A DNA stretch of 10,926 bases, from the NCBI GenBank assembly GCA_016867615.1, contig VGJG01000025.1:1-10926 (forward strand), written 5' to 3'. Source of the DNA: Candidatus Aminicenantota bacterium. GTDB lineage: Bacteria > Acidobacteriota > Aminicenantia > Aminicenantales > JAFGAV01. A program made the translations under genes and the position numbers. This document shows positions 7,141 through 10,926 of the stretch, one piece after another; position 1 is the first letter of the stretch, and each line of letters opens with the position of its first letter. The notes beneath the pieces are model-generated. The model saw only the letters and a list, made by a program, of their open reading frames with translations. It made no database searches and was not told the origin of the DNA.

Positions 7141-7214
7141 CAATCCCGCAGGACTCCCCGATTCCACCGCCCGGGACTTCAGACAGCGGCCTCTATATTC
7201 CAGCCCCCGTTGCG

Positions 7215-7223
7215 TGCTAGAAT
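7215..7223 (+). promoter_or_regulatory. Extended -10 promoter of the XRE/S24 regulator gene
   Basis: The plus strand reads TGCTAGAAT, an extended -10 with TAGAAT at 7218-7223, and no clear -35. Transcription would start near 7230 and give a leader of about 12 nt containing GGGGG (7232-7236) as ribosome binding site before the ATG at 7242. It is identical to the element facing the other way in front of the glycosyltransferase gene. Confidence 0.5.
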
Positions 7224-7241
7224 ATCTCGCCGGGGGAACGC

Positions 7242-7970
7242 ATGGACAAGCAAGGCATCGGCCGGGCGATACGCAAGAAGCGCCTCCAGAAGGGGTTCAC
7301 TCAGAGACAAGTGGCCGCGGCCTGCGGCGTCAAGCCCTCCTATATCGCCCGCATTGAAAACGGGCGGGCGAATTTTACGATTGAAAAATTGCTGAGGGTC
7401 GCCGCTTTCTTGCAGGTCCCGCCCTACGGCCTGTTCGACACCCGGCCGCTGGTCCCTTTCCGGCAAAAACCGCCCCGGCTCGTTTTCGACTCGTCCGAGG
7501 CCAAGTTCACGGCCGTCAAGCTCTTCGCCGATGCCCGCGTCCTGGCGCCGGGATACGAGATCAGCGAGCTCATCCCCCTGGATTTTTTCCCCGTCCTCAA
7601 GGACCTGCTGCCGCCGCCGTCCAGGTCGGACAAGGACCGCGTGGTCGCCGTTCTGGCCGCGGACGACAGCATGGCCCCGGTCATCAAGCGGGGATCGGTC
7701 ATCGGGCTCGACCGCCAGGACACCGAGCCCCGGGTCGGTGAGATCTACGCCTTCCTGCTCAGGGAGGTCCAAAACGCCGTGACGTTCAAAAGGCTGACCA
7801 AGATCGACCGTCATCATTTGATCATCGACGGAGACAACCCGGATCCCGCGCTCCGCAAGTCCGGGGAGCTCAAGGAATACCCCCTCCTCCTGAGCCTCAA
7901 AAAGAGCGAGCAGGCGGACCCGGCGCTCATCCGCGGCCGCGTCCTGTGGGTTTTGAACCGCCTGGCCTGA
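7242..7970 (+). CDS. XRE-family HTH regulator with LexA/S24-like C-terminal domain
   Basis: A 242-residue repressor-like protein. Residues 6-60 form an XRE/Cro-CI helix-turn-helix (KGFTQRQVAAACGVKPSYIARIENG, shown here only as the family hallmark positions 18-41). Residues from about 134 form a peptidase S24/LexA-like domain. Its expected nucleophile is Ser143 in DDSMAPVIKRG and its general base Lys183 in TFKRL. The usual DGDNPD segment and terminal RGRVLWVLNRL follow. Both catalytic residues are present, but no obvious Ala-Gly autocleavage site is visible in the linker (61-133). It could be a CI/LexA-type autocleaving repressor or a non-cleaving S24 regulator. The targets are unknown. The identical promoter motifs on both sides of the upstream intergenic region suggest possible control of itself and of the divergent glycosyltransferase. 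This looks like a chromosomal regulator, with no phage genes nearby. Confidence 0.9.
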   Translation: MDKQGIGRAIRKKRLQKGFTQRQVAAACGVKPSYIARIENGRANFTIEKLLRVAAFLQVPPYGLFDTRPLVPFRQKPPRLVFDSSEAKFTAVKLFADARVLAPGYEISELIPLDFFPVLKDLLPPPSRSDKDRVVAVLAADDSMAPVIKRGSVIGLDRQDTEPRVGEIYAFLLREVQNAVTFKRLTKIDRHHLIIDGDNPDPALRKSGELKEYPLLLSLKKSEQADPALIRGRVLWVLNRLA

Positions 7971-7972
7971 GG

Positions 7973-7999
7973 GAGCCCCAGGGCTCGGGGATCCTTTTT
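7973..7999 (+). terminator. Possible weak terminator after the regulator gene
   Basis: A short hairpin, GAGCC-CCAG-GGCTC (7973-7986 region), stands a few bases after the stop codon. A run of five T follows at 7995-7999. Eight bases separate the stem from the T run, so it is not a classic intrinsic terminator. An alternative pairing, CCCC (7976-7979) with GGGG (7987-7990), sits closer to the T run but is only four pairs. Confidence 0.3.
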
Positions 8000-8010
8000 C
8001 CCCCGGCCGC

Positions 8011-8039
8011 TTGACGAAACAGCTTTGGCCGTATATCCT
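8011..8039 (+). promoter_or_regulatory. Predicted sigma70-type promoter of the 118-residue protein
   Basis: TTGACG at 8011-8016 is followed after exactly 17 nt by TATCCT at 8034-8039. The predicted start near 8046 gives a leader of about 40 nt. The -35 matches consensus at five of six bases and the -10 at four of six. The gene thus seems to be transcribed independently of the regulator gene in front of it. Confidence 0.65.
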
Positions 8040-8086
8040 AGGAAAACCGAGGATCGGACATTTCCAGCCTGAAAGGAGAAAAAGTC

Positions 8087-8443
8087 ATGAGCGGCAACAT
8101 CAACAAGATCGGTGGCGCCATCCAGGCCCTGTTCGGCGCGGCCGGGCAGTTCGTGCCCGGCGCAGGAGAGGTGTTGACCACCACCTCGACGGACGGCAAT
8201 ATTTTCAACATGGTTTCGGGCGTTCTGCTCGGCGCCGTCGGTCTTCAGAAATCCCAGAAGACGGCCAAGGTCGTCGGGCCCGTGGTGGGCATCGTCAACG
8301 CCGCCGCCGGCGTCCTCGGCCTGACCGGGAACAGCGGCCTCATCCCCGGCTTCCAGCTGAATTCGGGGACGCCCCAGGTGGCCGTCAATTTCATCATCGC
8401 CGCCATCGGGATCCTCGGCCCTTTTCTGAAAAAGAAAAAATAG
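8087..8443 (+). CDS. Small Gly/Ala-rich hydrophobic protein of unknown family
   Basis: A 118-residue protein I do not recognise. It has no Cys, Trp or Tyr, and roughly one residue in six is glycine. Hydrophobic stretches at about 11-24, 41-53, 61-80 and 97-114 are joined by short polar turns such as TTTSTDGN (31-38) and GNSGLIPG (81-88). The chain ends in a Lys4 tail. No N-terminal signal peptide is evident, since residues 1-10 carry only one Lys and a glycine pair. It could insert into a membrane as hairpins, self-assemble, or act like a holin or pore-forming peptide, and none of these can be decided from sequence. The coding call rests on the near-consensus promoter at 8011-8039, a strong AAGGAG (8073-8078) eight bases before the ATG, GC-rich third positions, and an uninterrupted reading frame. 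It stands alone between the XRE/S24 gene and tRNA-Phe. Confidence 0.8.
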   Translation: MSGNINKIGGAIQALFGAAGQFVPGAGEVLTTTSTDGNIFNMVSGVLLGAVGLQKSQKTAKVVGPVVGIVNAAAGVLGLTGNSGLIPGFQLNSGTPQVAVNFIIAAIGILGPFLKKKK

Positions 8444-8485
8444 CCTCCCTTCCCGGACACGGCTCGGCCCGGCGGGCGCGGGAGG
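8444..8485 (+). other. GC-rich inverted repeat after the 118-residue gene
   Basis: CCTCCC (8444-8449), immediately after the stop codon, can pair with GGGAGG (8480-8485). A smaller hairpin, GCCC-GGC-GGGC, lies within (8467-8477). No T run follows, only GATTCTT, so this could be a Rho-independent-like structure of low quality or just an mRNA-stabilising 3' end. It is the only terminator-like structure between this gene and the tRNA promoter. Confidence 0.25.
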
Positions 8486-8493
8486 GCGGATTC

Positions 8494-8522
8494 TTGACTT
8501 TGAGAGGCTGAAAAAATATACT
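8494..8522 (+). promoter_or_regulatory. Predicted promoter of tRNA-Phe
   Basis: TTGACT (8494-8499) is followed after exactly 17 nt by TATACT (8517-8522). Both hexamers match consensus at five of six bases. A run of six A lies directly before the -10. The predicted start near 8529 gives a 5' extension of about seven bases to be removed by RNase P. This is the strongest promoter-like sequence in the window, as expected for a stable RNA. Confidence 0.75.
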
Positions 8523-8535
8523 GACCGCGTCCTCT

Positions 8536-8608
8536 GGCCAGGTAGCTCAGTCGGTAGAGCGAGAGACTGAAAATCTCTGCGTCGGCGGTTCAATTCCGTC
8601 CCTGGCCA
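8536..8608 (+). tRNA. tRNA-Phe (anticodon GAA)
   Basis: The full cloverleaf can be folded by eye. The acceptor stem GGCCAGG (8536-8542) pairs with CCTGGCC (8601-8607), with discriminator A at 8608. The D stem GCTC/GAGC (8545-8548, 8557-8560) encloses AGTCGGTA. The anticodon stem AGAGA/TCTCT (8562-8566, 8574-8578) has loop CTGAAAA, anticodon GAA at 8569-8571. The T arm GGCGG-TTCAATT-CCGTC (8584-8600) contains one G-T pair. The 3' CCA is not encoded and must be added by a nucleotidyltransferase. The last 19 bases are also the antisense of the galU 3' end. Confidence 0.97.
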
Positions 8609-9492
8609 CTCCCCTCCTGTTTTTTTATCCTGTCCGCCTCTTCCATCAACAGGGCCCGGAAACGCCCCCGAAATTCCGGACGCTTCAGGGCGAGGTGGAC
8701 CGTGGCCTCGAGATAGCCGAACTTGTCGCCGCAATCGAACCGCTGGCCGTCGAACAGGAGGCCGTAGACCGGCCGGCTCCGGAGATGAAGCCGGATGGCG
8801 TCCGTGATCTGGACCTCGCCCCGGCCGTCCGGGGGCGTTCGGCGGATGGCGTCGAATATCTCCGGGGTGAACACGTAGCGCCCCAGGATGCCCAAGTCCG
8901 AGAACGCCCGCTCCGGTCCCGGTTTTTCGGCCATGTCCAGGATTTCGAAGAGCCGGTCGGAGAGGGGCCGGGGCTTCACGATGCCGTATTTTTTCGTCCC
9001 CTCCCTGTCCACCCGGCCCAGGACGATGACCGTGGCCTTCTTCTCGAGAAAGACCTCGACGAGCTGCCGCGTGCAGGGGGGGTCGCAGTCATAGATGTCG
9101 TCCGGGGTGAGGGCGGCGAAGGGCTCACCGGCGACGAACGTCTCGCCCATGAGGATGGCGTGCCCCAGGCCGAGGGCCTGAGGCTGGCGGATGGCCGTGA
9201 TCTCGGCCAGTCCCTGAACGCGCCTCACTTCTTCCAGAAGCTCATGCCGCCCCTTCTCCTCGAGGAGAGTCTCGAGCTCCGGGCAACGGTCGAAGTGGTC
9301 CTCCAGCACGGCCTTGCCCCGGGCGGTGATGAGCCCGATCCTGTCCAGCCCCGACCCGGCCGCCTCCTCGACGCAATACTGGATGAGAGGCTTGTCGATG
9401 ACATTCAGCATCTCCTTGGGCAGGACCTTGCTGGCCGGCAGGAAACGCGTACCGAAACCGGCGGCGGGGATGACGGCTTTGCGGATGCTCAT
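8590..9492 (-). CDS. galU: UTP-glucose-1-phosphate uridylyltransferase
   Basis: GalU makes UDP-glucose from UTP and glucose-1-phosphate in the cytosol, feeding glycan, lipopolysaccharide and trehalose/glycogen pathways. The 300-residue protein has the nucleotidyltransferase signature AAGFGTRFLPASK (10-22) with PKEMLNVIDKPLIQY, the QPQALGLGHAI segment (103-112), the LTPDDI metal/nucleotide site (129-133) and the catalytic-region lysine in AEKPG (K190), followed by LGRYVFTPEIF. All are standard for GalU. The ATG at 9492 follows GGGAGG with six-base spacing. The C-terminal tail after about residue 287 (KKQEGSGQGRN) is not part of the conserved fold, and its last five codons and the stop lie antisense within tRNA-Phe. 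A 130-nt gap separates it from the upstream porin gene, so it may be transcribed separately or by read-through. Confidence 0.95.
   Translation of the reverse strand: MSIRKAVIPAAGFGTRFLPASKVLPKEMLNVIDKPLIQYCVEEAAGSGLDRIGLITARGKAVLEDHFDRCPELETLLEEKGRHELLEEVRRVQGLAEITAIRQPQALGLGHAILMGETFVAGEPFAALTPDDIYDCDPPCTRQLVEVFLEKKATVIVLGRVDREGTKKYGIVKPRPLSDRLFEILDMAEKPGPERAFSDLGILGRYVFTPEIFDAIRRTPPDGRGEVQITDAIRLHLRSRPVYGLLFDGQRFDCGDKFGYLEATVHLALKRPEFRGRFRALLMEEADRIKKQEGSGQGRN
8620..8626 (+). terminator. T-run downstream of tRNA-Phe, possible transcription end
   Basis: Seven consecutive T lie 12 bases after the tRNA 3' end. No separate hairpin precedes them. The stable acceptor/T-arm structure of the tRNA might serve as the upstream structure. 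The T run lies within the antisense of the galU coding region, where it reads as two lysine codons. Confidence 0.35.
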
Positions 9493-9550
9493 GGGGGGTC
9501 CTCCCGGCCGCGGCGCTCAGCCTTTCACGGCCTCTTCCCTTTTACCAGAA

Positions 9551-9608
9551 AACCGGGGAAAAAAACAGGCTCGTTCCTCCTTCCCCCCCCCCGAAAGGGT
9601 CCCCGGTT
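9551..9608. repeat. 9-bp inverted repeat with a 10-C run between the porin gene and galU
   Basis: AACCGGGGA (9551-9559) and TCCCCGGTT (9600-9608) are exact reverse complements with a 40-nt spacer. The spacer holds a run of seven A (from 9559; seven T on the gene strand) and a run of ten C (9583-9592). It follows the porin stop by 14 nt on the minus strand, so it may be part of a transcription end or a processing site. The T run lies inside the loop and not after the stem, which is not the classic terminator arrangement. Confidence 0.4.
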
Positions 9609-9621
9609 CGGCCGGCCGGGA

Positions 9622-10923
9622 TCAGAACCTGTAGCTGGCCGAGATGTTCGGGACGAAAACCTTCAGGCCGTATGTTCCGGGTTGGGCGTCCGCGTATTCG
9701 GGGTCTGTGACCGCATCCGAGTAGAGGATGTTCCTCTCCTCACCCAGGAGACACTCGAAGCCCAGGTCGATGTCCAGCCCCCCGAAGCGGGCGCCCAGGC
9801 CGAAACTGAGCCCGTCGGAGTCATGAATGGGCAGCAGGATGTTCATCGTCCGGTCGCGGCCGGGAGACGGATCCTTATAGTATCCGGCGCGCAGGACGAG
9901 GAGCGGCGTCAGTCTGACCTCGAGACCGAAACGAACCTGCAGCGTGCTCTGCCAGCGCAGGGGCAGGAGGGCATCCGCCTCCCGGCTGGAGAAAGACTTC
10001 CAGAGGAGGTCTGAATATTCCAGGGCGATCTTGTTCATGACCGACCACTTGGTCCATTGAAGGTCGCCGGTGACGGTCAGGCCGGGCAGGGGCTTCACCG
10101 CCAGCCCGGCTCCCAGCCACAACGGCCAAAGGATCGTCATCCCGGACTCCGAGCTGCCCGGAAGCCCGAGAGCGGGCAAGCGGGCTATCGACGTCCGGCC
10201 CTTGAAGACGACCCGCGAGGCCGTGCGCAGCGCGGCGCCGACGCTGATCCTGTCCCCGGGCTCGACCAGCACGCCGAACGTCGCCCCGACGCCCCAGCCG
10301 GACAGGCTCGTCTCGAACTGGCCCAGGTCCAGGCTTCCCGCCGGCGTGTCGACCGCGCCCGCCCAGCGCTTGAGGTCGAAGACCGCGCAATTGATGTTCC
10401 ATGCCGCTCCCACGGAGAAAACATCCCCTATTGTATAGGCCAAACCCGGAGCGAAGGTCACCATCGCCACCCGGCTCATCAATTCGTAGGAGCGCCGAAA
10501 GGGATGAGCCGACGGGGCGAAGTCTTTTCCGTCCCAGGAGGCGCCCTGAACGGACGGAGCGTAAACCCCGAAGCCGGCCACGATGTGTTCCCCCAGGGGC
10601 TGGAAGGCGGCGGCCAGGCCGCTGAAATAGTGCCTGGTCCGGGACGCTGCTTCGAGGAACACGGGGCCGTATTCCGACGGGATCTCCAGGGAATAGGTCC
10701 TCCGGGGGATGATGTCCGCTCCATAGAGACCCAGGGTTCGCGTCCTGAAACGGGACAAGCCGGCCGGGTTCCAGTAGAGGGCGCTGATATCGTCGGCCAG
10801 GCCGACGAAGGCTCCTCCCATGGCCACAGCCCGGGAGCCGAGCCCGTTGAGGTTGAGCCCGTTGGCCGAAGCGATCGAGGGAAAAAACGCCAGACAAAAG
10901 AGGACGGTCGAGGCTTTTCTCAT
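9622..10923 (-). CDS. FadL/TodX-family outer-membrane transport protein
   Basis: This is an outer-membrane beta-barrel of the OmpP1/FadL/TodX family, which carries long-chain fatty acids or hydrophobic compounds across the outer membrane by lateral diffusion. Its 433 residues are a normal length. A signal peptide with hydrophobic core STVLFCLAFFP and a probable cleavage after SASA-type residues (ASIASA, about residue 20) starts the protein. Next comes the family N-terminal region GSRAVAMGGAFVGLADDISALYWNPAGLS, given here by position (residues 29-57), ending in the hallmark NPAG. Alternating hydrophobic/polar beta-strands follow to the end, which closes in SASYRF with a terminal Phe, the signal used by the BAM machinery. 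The ATG at 10923 is the only visible start and lies three bases from the right edge, so promoter and neighbours upstream are unseen. The substrate is not predictable. Confidence 0.9.
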   Translation of the reverse strand: MRKASTVLFCLAFFPSIASANGLNLNGLGSRAVAMGGAFVGLADDISALYWNPAGLSRFRTRTLGLYGADIIPRRTYSLEIPSEYGPVFLEAASRTRHYFSGLAAAFQPLGEHIVAGFGVYAPSVQGASWDGKDFAPSAHPFRRSYELMSRVAMVTFAPGLAYTIGDVFSVGAAWNINCAVFDLKRWAGAVDTPAGSLDLGQFETSLSGWGVGATFGVLVEPGDRISVGAALRTASRVVFKGRTSIARLPALGLPGSSESGMTILWPLWLGAGLAVKPLPGLTVTGDLQWTKWSVMNKIALEYSDLLWKSFSSREADALLPLRWQSTLQVRFGLEVRLTPLLVLRAGYYKDPSPGRDRTMNILLPIHDSDGLSFGLGARFGGLDIDLGFECLLGEERNILYSDAVTDPEYADAQPGTYGLKVFVPNISASYRF

Positions 10924-10926
10924 CTT

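Larger units (their letters stand above)
7131..7224. repeat. Mirror pair of 11-bp motifs in the divergent intergenic region
   Basis: TATTCTAGCAC at 7131-7141 and its exact reverse complement GTGCTAGAATA at 7214-7224 flank a 72-nt spacer. Each copy reads as GTGCTAGAATA toward the gene next to it. No extension of the match is seen on either side. Each copy contains an extended -10 (TGCTAGAAT). The pair may simply be two divergent promoters, or it may also bind a regulator. Confidence 0.8.

Noticed and set aside
8618..8630. A-AAA-AAA slippery heptamer near the galU 3' end, possible programmed -1 frameshift
   Set aside because: The -1 frame enters the antisense-tRNA peptide, which is not a plausible protein, and no stimulatory hairpin or upstream Shine-Dalgarno element is visible.
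7814..8734. Long minus-strand open frame containing the peptide GTELNRRRRDFQSLALPTELP
   Set aside because: This is the antisense of tRNA-Phe, a well-known source of spurious proteins. The frame also covers the antisense of the 118-residue gene and part of the regulator gene.
8695..10014. 439-codon plus-strand open frame
   Set aside because: It is antisense to galU and the FadL-like gene, and both of those have full family motifs.
1..10926. CRISPR arrays, insertion sequences, attachment sites, tandem repeats
   Set aside because: I found no regularly spaced repeats, transposase-like proteins or direct repeats flanking the tRNA. tRNA-Phe could serve as an integration site, but no integrase or partial tRNA copy is present.

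Overview
The window is GC-rich, densely packed bacterial chromosome. It encodes an MsbA-type ABC exporter, a FadL-type outer-membrane porin with a signal peptide, GalU and a glycosyltransferase, so the organism very probably has a Gram-negative, lipopolysaccharide-type envelope. GC content, gene style and the yicC-gmk-coaBC core would fit Acidobacteriota, Aminicenantes-like candidate phyla or a deltaproteobacterial relative. That placement is inference only. I see no insertion sequence, prophage, CRISPR array or rRNA.

Positions 1-7123 (minus strand) hold eight genes in one direction. In transcription order they are: a GT4-like glycosyltransferase; a 73-residue DUF465/YdcH-type coiled-coil protein; an aspartate-semialdehyde-dehydrogenase-like protein without its catalytic cysteine; an MsbA-like exporter; YicC; guanylate kinase; CoaBC; and a family-4 uracil-DNA glycosylase cut by the left edge. 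Four junctions overlap (three ATGA overlaps and one of 17 nt), and the rest are separated by 14-43 nt. A good sigma70-type promoter lies over the 3' end of the glycosyltransferase gene, so the seven genes from DUF465 onward probably form their own operon. It combines envelope export with nucleotide, coenzyme A, RNA and DNA-repair housekeeping.

Positions 7124-7241 are a divergent regulatory region. Each of the two outward-reading genes has the same 11-bp motif in front of it in mirror orientation, and each copy contains an extended -10 element.

Positions 7242-8608 (plus strand) hold an XRE/S24-type repressor-like gene, a 118-residue Gly/Ala-rich hydrophobic protein of unknown family with its own near-consensus promoter and strong ribosome binding site, and tRNA-Phe(GAA) with another near-consensus promoter. 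The unknown small protein is the best candidate here for something undescribed.

Positions 8590-10923 (minus strand) hold galU, whose last codons lie antisense inside the 3' end of tRNA-Phe, and a FadL-like outer-membrane protein gene whose ATG is three bases from the right edge. Apart from the small protein, most genes are recognisable families. The oddities are regulatory layout, a pseudoenzyme-like dehydrogenase, and the galU/tRNA overlap.
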